Of a stretch of 64,000 nucleotides of DNA, positions 1 to 10,572 are shown piece after piece. This DNA is from Triatoma infestans (Eukaryota > Arthropoda > Insecta > Hemiptera > Reduviidae): positions 186,001 to 250,000 of the forward strand of contig JAAEAF010000355.1 of the NCBI GenBank assembly GCA_011037195.1, in the 5' to 3' direction. The notes below the pieces were generated by a model that saw nothing but the letters and a program-made list of their open reading frames with translations, was not told the DNA's origin and did not search any database. The number at the start of each line of letters is the position of its first letter. Positions within the stretch are counted from its first letter, which is position 1. A program made the position numbers and the translations under genes.

Positions 1-46
1 AGCCCCATTACATAGAGTTGTCTCCTTAAAGTGCAATGTCCAGTAA

Positions 47-302
47 AGGATCCAAATAAGGAATGAATGTTGTAAAGCTGTCTATGCCTGGGAAACTTTG
101 CCCAATAAGAACAGAAAAGACACACCAATAGCATGCTGGGGATCAATGAAGGGGAAAGAGGTGCCCACTTTGGCAAACCTTTTAACTAGAAGTACATCCG
201 TAGAAGAAGAAAGCTCTTCCAGTCTTCCAGAACAATCGTGGACCAACTTGGAAGTGAAGATAGGTGAACGCAGTTTGACTGTCCGAGCAAATACACACAC
301 CT
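47..302 (+). other. Possible coding fragment of unknown identity
   Basis: A frame stays open from 47 into the HINE-like repeat at 311 (ending at 394). The part before the repeat reads NECCKAVYAWETLPNKNRKD, then KGKEVPTLANLLTRSTSVEE, SSSSLPEQSWTNLEVKIGER. Composition is balanced and unlike the AT-rich spacer. I do not recognise a family; it may be an exon or a piece of a retroelement ORF. Confidence 0.25.
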
Positions 303-310
303 TTTTATTA

Positions 311-1297
311 TTTCCTCTTACTCCTAGTAAGAGGAAGTATTGTAATCGTGTCGAATTTTCGATATCGAGTTTTCATCGGAAATATCCGTTTTGAGGTCCT
401 CTGAGCCCAAAAAAGTGGTTTTTAGCAAATGGTCTGTGTGTGTGTGCGTGTGTATATGTAAAAGCATAGCTCAAAAACGAAAAACCGTAGAAAGTTGAAA
501 CTTGATATTCCGTTTAGGTATCACCATGGGATCTGACAGTACGTTATCTGTCAAAATTTCTCAATCAGAAGTACCACTTTACTAGCTGTTTTTTTTTTTC
601 TTTTTTGCGATTTTCTCAAAAATGGCTCCAACGATTTTCTTCAAACTTGATATATCAACTGCACATACAAAGAGCTACAACTTTTATTTGAAACATTTCT
701 CTGGAAAAATGCATTTAAGGTTACTTCTGTGGGAGGGGTTGGGTTACGGTTTCCTCTAAAGTGCTATTTCAGTTTATTAGCCAATTCTGTTATCTAAATA
801 ATGTTAATTAGAATTAGATGTGTTGTAGAAATTCCGAGTTTGAAAAATCTGATGACCGGAAGTGCAGACTTTGCAACTTTACTAAATATTTTTTTCACTT
901 TTTCGCGATTTTCTCAAAACTGAATCGGACGATTTTCTTGAAACTTCGTATCTATATATATATAAACTACGCATACAAAGATGTACAACTTTTATTTACA
1001 AACATTTCTCTGGGAAAATTCATTTAAGGGCACTTTTGGGGAGGGGTAAGGTTATGTTTTTCTCTAAAGTGCTATCATAGTTGATTATACAATTCTATCA
1101 TCCAAACAAAATTAATTAGCCATAAATAGATGGCCAAAATTCCGAGTTTCAAGGAAATTAGTAAACCGGAAATGCGCTTTTACTGAACAGTTTTTTCAGT
1201 TTTCGACGAATTTCATTAAATTTGGTACAGTAATTATACAATTTGTCAATTTTGAGAACTGGAGTAAGAGAAAGTTGTGTAAGTGTTTCACACCAGA
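311..1297 (-). repeat. HINE-like repeat, copy 1 (near full length)
   Basis: In its own sense it starts TCTGGTGTGAAACACTTAC-like (right end, 1,297), has CTTTCTCTTACTCC close to that end and finishes in a hairpin (CTCTTACT, loop, AGTAAGAG) near 311-335. Between lie two related units of about 300 bp, each containing GCGATTTTCTCAAAA, then CGATTTTCTTNAAACTT and CTCTAAAGTGCTAT. There is no ORF. The asymmetric ends, subterminal inverted repeat, 3' hairpin and absence of a target duplication recall Helentron-associated (HINE/DINE-type) elements; this class assignment is inferred. Confidence 0.65.
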
Positions 1298-3144
1298 TTT
1301 TTTTTTTTTTTAAATAGTAATACTCGTTCATTCAAAACACGACAAAAAATAGCATAACTTTATCCTGGAAAACAGTGGTCCATTTACCACTGAAGATACT
1401 GCAAAGTGATCTCCAGTCTCAAGGTTGTTCCAAACCAACCAACCACCCACCTTAATACCTAAATCGTTAGTATTTTTTTCAATTATTTACAATTGCACGT
1501 GCATAATGCATAAACTATTTGAATAAAGGATTATCTGTCCCTCTATTATATACTTTTTATATAACTATTATATGCCATTTAATTCATATATTATACAACA
1601 TGAAATCATGAATACAAAATAAGAGTATTGTTTCGGTTTAGGAAAGATATTAAAACGCATTTATTTAAATACATACTAATGTAAAAGTTACTATTTACAA
1701 TTTCTTTTTTTCCACCATATTAATGAACAATAGAATTTTTTTTAATGCCTTTAATTAGTGGATAAATTATGTTGAAGAAAAAAGATTACTATTTTATTTG
1801 TTTTTAATAATAATTTCTCTTAAAGTAAATTATATTTTATATAAAAGGTTATGATGAATTTAATTTATATAATTTAACCATTTTTGTAATGTAATTTTAA
1901 ATTGTTTTAAAATTTAAATATAACTCATTCATTTAGTGTTTTATACAGTGATATTATTGGCATATTCTGTCTTTCATTTGGTTTTTTATTTTCTTGTTAA
2001 ACGAATTGCAAGTATGAAATATGTAAATAATGTTTTTAACTAGATACTATTGTCGAATTTTTGGACAGAAGCCAATTTATTTTTCTAAGAGAGTAATGTA
2101 AACAGTTTGTGCATTATGTTACCAGTCACATAATAGTATTGTAGAGAATGTGACTCCAGTTTTCTATACAAGCCAACTTTTAACAACATAAACTAAATTT
2201 TGAAACATTCAATATGTAAACTAATTTTTGTAAATAATACTCTTTTTTTTTTTAATGTATAAAAATTAAGATAATTGTTTATTTATATTACCTTATTACT
2301 GTTTATTTCATTAGTTGTTTATAATTTACAAATATACAGCAACTGATGGTATTAACACCACCATATAAGTAAAAATATTTAACGAAATGTAGAAATGGCC
2401 AGTTTAACAGAAATCCAATTATCGATAGATTGACATTGAAATTTTTATTACAGATAGTTAGATCATCCAAGTTGGAAACATTGAATACTAATAAAGTAAT
2501 ATTTCTCTCTTCTTGCGTTCATTCACTTATCAGTCAATCAACTGTATTCAATAGTCGCTGTTATTGATGATTTTTTTAAAAACGTTAATGTCTTAACAAG
2601 TTTCGTCAATTAACGTTAACGTCAATTACAAGATTCTTAACAAATTTTCTGGGGTACTTGAAGTCCAAAAAAAAAAAAAAATTAGAATAAAAGTTGAGAT
2701 ACTTTTTTCTGAATCAATTGGATGCACTACAATAGAGATTATGCGACTTTTGTAATCACCCTCGATTGAAAGGTTTGTGTATGGGGTCCTGAATGGTAGT
2801 AAATCAGAATTTTAAATGATCAATGAATTTAAAATGGTCAATGTCTCATAACATTTTCCAATAAAGTTATAAATATTAAGATTTTTTTTTTAAATGAAAT
2901 ACACTCCATTTATCTGAATTCAAAAATATTAAGGAGTTATTCATTAGTTTGATGTATTAATTATTATTACTGCACGCGCGTAGGGGTAGCGTAACAGGAT
3001 AAGCGCTTAGTGAAGCACGCAAATTCTCTAGGATGCAATACAATGTAAATACAAAGAATAACAAAAATGATTTGGATATTTTTACCTTGAAGATGCGTCT
3101 AGGTGGAACGAGAAGCGTATGTTGAGCTGAGGAGGATATAAAGG
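1298..3144. other. AT-rich spacer
   Basis: No ORF, motif or repeat that I can support. Confidence 0.6.
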
Positions 3145-3710
3145 TTTTATTTATTTATTTATTTATTGAATATTTACAACTGCATGGTATATATAAATGC
3201 AACAAGTAAATATGATATAAGAAATACTGTATCATGCAATGTCATGAATGGCAGTTATCCAGGAGGTCGCGGGACCAACGGCGCTTCAGCCGCTTTGGGG
3301 ATTACCTGGGAGTGACTTTGAATAGAGAGCTTGGACGAGGGGATTTGGATGGAGGCATAGGTGACTGTGGAATTTGTTGTATCGGGATTTTGCGAGGTCG
3401 TTGACAAACGGGATCTTGAGGTCGTTGTGAATGCACCAGTTGGTGACGTAAAAAGGTGCCTCGACAATGCAACGGAGGATGTTTGACTGAAGGGCTTGAA
3501 TTCTATTGAGTTGGAACGCTTAGCAGTGCCGTATAGTTCTAGTCTATGTGTCCAAATTGGAGCGAGCAGTGAGATGTGAAGCTGTCTTTTGTTCAGAAGT
3601 GTTAGTTTAGAGCGTTTGTCAAGAAGTCTAGCCAGAAGTCTGAAGCGTTGGTTGAGGGTGAGTCGTTTAAGTCTCGTATGGGGATTCTATGTGAGTCGCT
3701 TGTATAAGTA
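3145..3710 (-). mobile_element. Jockey-type LINE 3' end
   Basis: On the minus strand, LTLNQRFRLLARLLDKRSKL, then LLAPIWTHRLELYGTAKRSN and, after a frameshift, YVTNWCIHNDLKIPFVNDLA: the C-terminal region that follows the RT in Jockey-group ORF2 (LLKPIWTYG..LWGTA and N..IH.DL.IP patterns). The element ends with an AAATA-rich tail at 3,145-3,168. Truncated at its 5' end near 3,710. It resembles the C-terminal part of the 17,800 copy in layout but is more diverged. Confidence 0.7.
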
Positions 3711-4465
3711 TAGCCAATATAACGAACATGGTCTGCGGGAAATATAGGAGTACTGAACAGGTAGATGGGAGGGAGTACTAGCTATAAATGACGCTATGAA
3801 GCGTAAAGGTACAAAGGAAGCTGTGCTGTGTTCGTGTCTGCTGTGTATGAAGGGAAGCTACGGGAAATGGTAAATTGGTGGGTGGAGCGGTACGAAAAGC
3901 GTGCGTCCGTTGGTGCGAATTTGTCTTCTCAGAAATTTGTTGGAGGTAGGGTTTAATAACAGTGTTCGAAGCACAAAGTACCCTAGGAGGCGGAAAATCT
4001 TAACAATGAAGCAGTTAATGGTGAAGCACTTAAAGAAGGATGCAAGAGAACAACACATATCGTTCGTACTTGAAGAGGACAAGCAGGCAAGTAAAGTAAT
4101 GAAAGAGACGCCTTAGGAAGGGCAAAGAGCGGCCATGAAGGGGGACCAACATCCGGTGATGGGAGAGAAGAAGCTGAGAGAGGCGCGAATCACCCCAAGC
4201 CACGCCAGAGAATTAAGGGATGGAAGAAGGTTGTCTGGCTGGATGAAGCGTGATGGGGAATTAAACGCGAGTTTCGAACACCAACTGACAAACATTTCTT
4301 ATGACGACGCAACAAATACATTTTCTGCTACTTCAGGAAGTAATTTAAAATTAGTCTACAAAATTAGTAAATAGTAATTGTAAATAGTAAATTAGTAAAT
4401 AAGATCTGAGTAAATTTAGTGCATAAGGTAATTTTAAATACTATGCTTCCACTCATTTTTCACTT
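3711..4465. other. GC-richer stretch of unknown nature
   Basis: Less AT-rich than its neighbours, with short open frames on both strands (60-79 codons) and no recognisable motif. It may be part of the Jockey-type element upstream of its 3' end or of another element. Confidence 0.3.
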
Positions 4466-4860
4466 ATGGCCGGCATTCTCGCGTTGGGCTAGTAGTTAGC
4501 AATTCGCCTTTGGTGCGAGAATTCGAGGTTCGATACCCGTGAGGGCACCGTCGGTGTTGACCAGCAACATGGGAAAAAGTGGGAAGCAACAGTTACTACC
4601 TGCCTTATACCTAAGTAGCGAAGGCCTGAATTAAATGGCGAGAGAACCGCGGCGTGCTTACTATACGCCCCCCAATACAAATCGCCGTCTAGTATGCCTA
4701 AGCTCTTCACGGGCTGTTGCGCCAAGGTTTTTTATGGTATTAGCCGGGAGCTATCTTATACAGCGAACTCCTGCCTTTGTTCCCCTGTTACAGACACCAC
4801 TGCCTGTCACCGGGCACCTTGATGTTTCCGTTTTTAAAATTCCAATATAAACCCCGTTAA
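4466..4860 (+). mobile_element. tRNA-derived SINE candidate
   Basis: A tRNA-like head: GGGCTAGTAGTTAGCA (A-box-like) and, 36 bp on, GAGGTTCGATACCCG (B-box GGTTCGANNCC), then a GC-richer body to about 4,860. The spacing fits an RNA polymerase III internal promoter. No clear cloverleaf, so not called a tRNA. No target duplication was established. Confidence 0.5.
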
Positions 4861-4984
4861 GTCATACAAACTCTTTTCCTAACGCAAATTTAAAATGATT
4901 TTTCCCTATGCAAGTCAATGATACCAATTTTTATCTAAACATTCTAAGATGGGCGAACAACCGAAACCTGATGATGATTTTTGT

Positions 4985-5309
4985 TTTATATATACGTGTT
5001 TATAAACAAAATATAAAATTGTTGTGGTTGGTTCCGCAGAGCTGGAAAGCATCAGAGATATTTTCCGTGATAGCCTGCTTTTTTTTTTTTGTCATCGACC
5101 GGTTTCGGGCGTTCGCCCATCATCTCAGGATGTTTTTGTCAAAACACTTGATAACATAGACTTGCACAGAGCAAATTTAGTTGATACACTCAATTATTTG
5201 CACTGTGCAAGTAACTATAATTACTAAATTTATCTCTGATGCTCTCCAGCTCTGTTGCGGAACCAACCACAATAATTTTATATTTTGTTTATAAACACGT
5301 ATATATAAA
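4985..5309. mobile_element. Foldback element of the hammerhead-like family
   Basis: The arms TTTATATATACGTG and onward through GTGGTTGGTTCCGCAGAGCTGG are mirrored at 5,225-5,309. The left arm also carries the inverse of the hammerhead-like core (CCGGTTTCGGGCGTTCGCCC near 5,098-5,117), but two extra bases split the CUGANGA box. The outer 60 bp pair almost without mismatch; no clear target-site duplication was found. Confidence 0.75.
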
Positions 5310-6059
5310 GCCGTATCACTATAGCATCTAACTCAGCGGCTCGTAAAGCACAAATCTTGTGAATAAATTTAGAAAAGAACTGAAAACATGGGGTATTATT
5401 GGAAATAGTTGCGCACAGCAACTACCTCTGCAGGCTCTATGAGTATTTTGTGAGTGTTGGTGTTTCAGTATTGTTGCTGGCTTCAGTGATGCCAAGATTA
5501 CTGAAGAAATGGCTACTTCACGCCCCCTGGGAGAGAAGTATTAACATCAAATTAATGTATCAAGTAAATGATGTGCTTGAGGACCTAGATATTTTTAATT
5601 CTCTATTGATATTCATCAGATTTCTATAAAATACAGAAATTGATTTTATTTCATTAATGTGCGAAATTTGCATATATTATAAATTGTTCAGTAAATTAAC
5701 ACAAGATTAACAATTAATAGTAAAACAGGTTTAATATTATTTATTTAATCTGAGGTGATATTTACTATAAAAGTTACTTATATACTTGAGATTTACTCCA
5801 GCGTCTCTCTATTTCTAAAAGGGATCACCCTACATATAACCCCTCCAGAAGTTAAGTTTTAGAACTCGGTTCCAATAAAGGAAACATCTCATATTTCCTA
5901 ATGTTATACCAGCAATACTATGAGTGTCGCCATCTGCTGGGAGTTTGGCCCCTGGCTGGACAGAATTTTTCTGTCCCCTTCTTTCCCTTGTTACCTTTTA
6001 TTCTGTATAGTATTGACTAGTAAATCAAGATAAAAATAAAAAAATAAAAATTGTTTTCA
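5310..6059. other. Spacer, nothing recognised
   Basis: A 76-codon frame at 5,399-5,629 has no family signature. The last part grades into the HINE-like copy. Confidence 0.5.
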
Positions 6060-7389
6060 AAAATATAATTTATCAATTTTTGCTTTCAAAATTTCAAATC
6101 AATACACATTTTCAAAATTGAGTTTCACTAATCTATGAACTAGAATTGCGACTTTACGGAATGGTTTTTCAGTTTTTCGTGAATTTCTAGAAAAAGGTTC
6201 CAACTATTTTCTTTAAACTTCCTAAACTATTTTCACAAATGAATCCCCATCACTTTTATTTTAAACATTTTTCCGGAAAAATTGATTCTTTAAGGGTTCT
6301 GGGAGAACAGTAGCGTTCCACTTCTCTAAAGTTCCAGTTTAAATAACGTATGGGTTCACCACCTAAATAATATTAACACATATTCGAAACATTGATGGAT
6401 TTCCAAATTTGAACAAAATTGGGTTACAGGAAGTACGATTTTATAGAATAGGTTTTTGAGTTTTTTGGATTCTCTTGTAAGCGGTTAGGGTAAAGCTAGG
6501 AGAGATGACGCACATTTCAAACTCATGCCCTGTATCAAAATATAGGAGATACTCGTATATTAAATTGGTAATTCTTATAAAACATATGTCAACTGCTATA
6601 TCTGCAAAAAAATGTTATTTTTTAAAATAAAGACATTCTCATTTATTCCAGAAACAAAATGCAAATACACTACAATTGGCCGTCTCTCCTACTATGGTAG
6701 GATAGATGACGCACCATAGGTAGGAGACCTCTTCTCTGTGAAGATAACATGGCTGATCGACATGAAACGTGGTAAACACTATGTCTACGAGTCCAACTTT
6801 AACGACAGCTGGCAATGTTTCATTTCAATTGCAATTAATCTAGTATATTAAAAAATAAATAAATCTACTAAGGGTTATGAACATTCACATTATGAAAACA
6901 CACGCTGATGCGTATAAATGTTCCTAGATACACACAAAATAACTAAAGAATTTTGCAATATGTTCGTTTCTGATCTCTCTACTCCTCGACTAACTTCCTT
7001 GCCGCCACGTGGTGGCAAACAAGAGAAGTAAAGCCTGCGTCTTCTCTCCTACCGCGTCATCTCTCCTAGCTTTACCCTATAAGCAATTTCCTTTAAACTT
7101 AAAAAGCTTGTTGGATAGATAGAGATGTATCACTTTTACTTGTAACATTTTTCTGAATGAATTGATTTTAGAAGGGTATTGAAGATCTATCTGTAAGTTA
7201 GTTTAAGATTAAATTTGCTCTCTTAGTTTTGACATAAGGCCGCTTAGGATAGAATTAAAATTTCTACCACCATTTTTATGACCAGACCAACTAAACATTG
7301 TAATGTTCCAAATTTTATAGGAAAATTTAATTCTGATTAAAGTGTAATAATTATGGTAAGAGAAAGTCGTGTGAGTGTTTCATATCAGA
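6060..7389 (-). repeat. HINE-like repeat, copy 2, split by the MITE
   Basis: Two monomer-like units around the 6,488-7,077 insertion, ending at 7,389 with the TCTGATATGAAACACTCACACG-like terminus (inverted). Length without the MITE is about 740 bp. The left limit is blurred. Confidence 0.65.
6488..7077. mobile_element. TA-flanked MITE, 590 bp
   Basis: Perfect 24-bp terminal inverted repeats (6,488-6,511 beginning GGGTAAAGCTAGG, and 7,054-7,077), flanked by TA on both sides. A related segment, TAGGATAGATGACGC, recurs inside near 6,699. It has no transposase. Removing it restores the surrounding HINE-like sequence (GCGGTTATAAGCAATTTCC), which confirms the borders. Confidence 0.9.
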
Positions 7390-7394
7390 TTTTT

Positions 7395-7510
7395 TTTTTT
7401 TATATTCAGGGGACCCCAAAAACTTGTATTTCCAGTAAAAAGTGGATGATAATTTTGAAAATCTGGTAAGATCGCAATACTTTCTCTTGTTAAGAGTAAG
7501 AGAAAAAAAA
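7395..7510 (+). repeat. HINE-like 3' end only
   Basis: GGGGACCCCAAAAACTTGTA, TCGCAATACTTTCTCTTG and a TTAAGAGTAAGAG hairpin: the opposite end and orientation to copy 2, set directly against it, so the two lie in a head-to-head, internally deleted arrangement. Confidence 0.6.
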
Positions 7511-8466
7511 TAGCCTTTACTTTTTCCAATCTAGAAGACCCAAAAAACCGATTTCATTTACCCCTATGTAATGGGTTCCGAATCATTAAGAATAGTGAGG
7601 ATCCGAATAACTTAGTTGCTCCCTACCTAGGCCAAACTAGGGAGGGAGAATTCTATATATATAGATCTTACAGGAAAACAGTTTTACCACAGTCATCAAC
7701 ACCAGTCAGACAATATCATTCTACTTCCTAATACTCAGCCAGTCAGTCTTTCTCTCAATTATTCTCTCGCTACCTTATTTTCTAATATTATTTAACAGTG
7801 TAACCAGTTTATTTCTTCTTAGCATTCCTAAATTATCTCTCTGATTCTCTCTCCTTCTCAATCTACCCCACCTATAGTTTTTAAATGTATATTGTATATA
7901 GTAATTGATTTTTCTTCAGTGTTGCTAAACATCTTCAACCAAGCTCATATTTAAATAACTTTTCATAATAATCTAAATAAGAAGCTGTATTTCCTGCTCT
8001 CCATTATTAATGACGGAGATAAATTAATAAATTATAACATAAATATTAGGAGTGTACTAAAAATAAAAAAAATTTACATGATAACTGTGCTAAAATTAGT
8101 ACTACATTTACGTCACTTACCCCTATATATGACCACAAATTGGGTGGATTATTTTTCCTGCGTAACTGGTTGTAATCCAAGTAATCCTTAGGGTATAACT
8201 CCTTATTTCCTTCAATATTCTACGTCGTTACTTCTCTTTAATAGCTTTACTCAAGTAATAAAGAAACTAACGAATAACTTTCCACTTTAAACTAATCTAT
8301 TAATGATATTATTAAAGAATTAGGATGATCATTTATATATTTTTTATTTATTTCAATTAGTCAGAATTATTTAAGACTCTCCTTTTTTTCCTTACATTAA
8401 CTCATAAGGAGCCACTTAACAAAATACAAAGAAAATAAGTTTTCGAATTCTAGCATATTATTGAAA
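7511..8466. other. AT-rich spacer with a possible TATA region
   Basis: CTATATATATAGATC at about 7,653-7,667 is followed, about 25-30 bp on, by CACAGTCATC and CAGTCAGACAA, a TATA-to-initiator-like spacing. No gene is seen next to it; support is weak. Confidence 0.25.
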
Positions 8467-8478
8467 TTATTAGATTAT

Positions 8479-8999
8479 TATGGAAAATTCTTCTCGACCG
8501 TTATTTGTAAGAAGGAAAAGGATTGTTAGTTTCGGTCTTTTTTAAAAAAAATAAAAAAAACTTAAATTCTTGCCAACGTTTCGACAAATATATTGTCTTT
8601 TTCAAGGCATAAAAAAATAAGAAAAAACTATTAATTAATCTTCAAAACATATCAAAATTTGAAAACTTATGTATAATTTTGGAATTACAAGTTGAGAACA
8701 CCTCAAACAACACAGAGAATAGTGAACAAATAAATGAGACATAAATATGAGACATGAGTGTGATAAATAAACATTTATTTGTTCACTATTCTCTGTGTTG
8801 TTTGAGGTGTTCTCAACTTGTAATTCCAAAATTATACATAAGTTTTCAAATTTTGATATGTTTTGAAGATTAATTAATAGTTTTTTTTTATTTTATATGC
8901 TTTGAAAAAGACAATATATTTGTCGAAACGTTGGCAAGAATTTAAGTTTTTTTTATTTTTTTTAAAAAAGACCGGAACTCACAATCCTGTTCCTTCTTA
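8479..8999. mobile_element. Long foldback (about 490-bp palindrome) with 12-bp target duplication
   Basis: From TAAGAAGGA at 8,508 the sequence is mirrored to TCCTTCTTA at 8,991-8,999 with few mismatches, the centre lying near 8,750. A perfect 12-bp direct repeat, TTATTAGATTAT, lies at 8,467-8,478 and 9,000-9,011, so about 29 bp at the left end are unpaired. Each arm carries GTCGAAACGTTGGC joined to a GAC/GTC stem and a decayed CUGAAGA box (UUGAAAA), the same layout as the hammerhead-like cores elsewhere. It has no coding capacity. Confidence 0.8.
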
Positions 9000-9067
9000 T
9001 TATTAGATTATACTAACGGAGCATTGCAAACATATTTAGAAGAAAGATTAAACATTATAATATACAT

Positions 9068-9496
9068 TATTTTATCCGTCGCAGCATACATATTGATTTT
9101 GTTCCTGACGGTTTCAGATTTTCATCAATCGCCAGAGCAGATTCATCCAGTTCGTGTAGAGAGTTCACTTCAACGTAATGTTTCTGTTACACTCGCACTT
9201 GCTGGTTTGTCGGTTGTACATATTTGGGGAGGTTATAAGGTTTGTTACTACGTGCGTGTATGTTTAACATAACTCCATAGTAATTACCATAATATTATAA
9301 CCATATTACCATAGTAAAATAACCTTATAACCTCCCCACATATATGTACAACCATATATCAACAAGTGTGAGTGTAACAGAAACATTATGTTGAAGTGAA
9401 CTCTCTACACAGACTTGGTGAATTTGCTGTGACGATGGATGAAAATCCGAAACCGGTCAGGAAAAAATCAATATGCATGCTACGACGGATAAAATA
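9068..9496. mobile_element. Long foldback with GAAACCGGTC core
   Basis: Left arm TATTTTATCCGTCG (9,068-9,081) is mirrored by CGACGGATAAAATA (9,483-9,496), and most of the interior pairs, including AGTGAACTCTCTACAC and GTAACAGAAACATTA. Near 9,433-9,460 the right arm reads ACGATGGATGAAAATCCGAAACCGGTCAGG: a GGAU(GAAA)AUCC stem, GAAAC and GGUC, as in the other foldbacks. The arms differ more than in the 8,479 element. Confidence 0.75.
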
Positions 9497-9596
9497 CCAG
9501 ATGTTATCTAGCACATATTCCACACATATTCAACAATTATATTATACCTCAAGTTTGAAGATTTCGTAAACTATAAGGAGCGCAATCTCTCCGTAA

Positions 9597-9825
9597 ACTT
9601 TCTCTTACAGCCATAAGAGAAAGTAATTAATAGAAAAAAAAAACCGGTGTGAAACATTCACACGACTTTCTCATACTACAATTTACTGAAATGGCCAATT
9701 TTCATCACACTAATGATAATTATTATTCGATGTATTATCACACTTATCTATACATTATATATTTTCGATGAGGTCGAAAATTTGACACGATTACAATACT
9801 TTCTCACTAGGAGTAGGGAGAAAAT
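9597..9825 (+). repeat. HINE-like deletion derivative, about 180 bp
   Basis: 9,644-9,825 has both termini (CCGGTGTGAAACATTCACAC at the left, CGATTACAATACTTTCTCAC plus hairpin at the right) and no internal units. Directly before it, CTTTCTCTTACAGCCATAAG at about 9,598-9,617 is the terminal hairpin of another copy. Confidence 0.65.
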
Positions 9826-10195
9826 AAATAAAAAATTTAAAATTTCTTTAGATTTTATTAAAATTTACATTGATTTATCACCGAAGTGGTGGGAGGTGGC
9901 TAACGACTTATTCCAGAGATCTTGGTGTTTATGAGGTATCCCAGCCTAATGAAACAATTCATGTAAGAGCCAGCAGATGTAGTTGATATGTGCTCGAGTC
10001 TAGCGTACCTGGCAAACTCTGACTACAAACTGTTTATTTTACCAACAACTATAGCCCATGTGTACTATTTTAACGTACAGGAAGTCAGATAAATTTAAGC
10101 AAAATATTTACGCACATGCATGTCCAGTTGTAGACCTCTGTTACTGTTGTTATTTATAGTGAAATACATATACAACGTCTTCCTTTTTTACTTTC

Positions 10196-10572
10196 ACTTA
10201 TTCTTCCTAGTAAGGGAAAGTATTGTGATCGTGCCAGATTTTCGAAATTGAGTTTTCACCGGAAATACACGTTTTGAGGTCCCCTGTGTCTTATTTTATT
10301 AGCATTCTTAGATCCATTACAAATGAATCAAAAGATGCAAATTTATCTTGAATCCGTGTATTAAACTTGCAATTATTAAATTTTTCTGACATATCTATCA
10401 AAAAAAGCAATGACTTTATTGTAATCGTTTTTTTTTATTTACCATGAAAATTCAATTAAGGAGGGTTCTAGGGGAACTGTAACTTCAGAGGCCACTTTCT
10501 ACACAGTTTAGCATAGGCACCGTTTCACCGCCTAATTAAGAGCAACTTATTTTAAAAGAAGTTTCAAGTTTT
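10196..10572 (-). repeat. HINE-like repeat, copy cut by the LINE at 10,573
   Basis: Starts with the inverted hairpin end (TTCCTAGTAAGGGAAAGTAT) and GTTTTCACCGGAAATACACG, followed by a degraded monomer; ends at the LINE target duplication. Confidence 0.6.

Noticed and set aside
4480..4550. tRNA gene
   Set aside because: A- and B-box-like motifs are present, but no acceptor stem or anticodon arm could be drawn; a SINE head fits better.
8635..8829. 64-codon minus frame
   Set aside because: Lies across the centre of the foldback; its sequence is explained by the palindrome.
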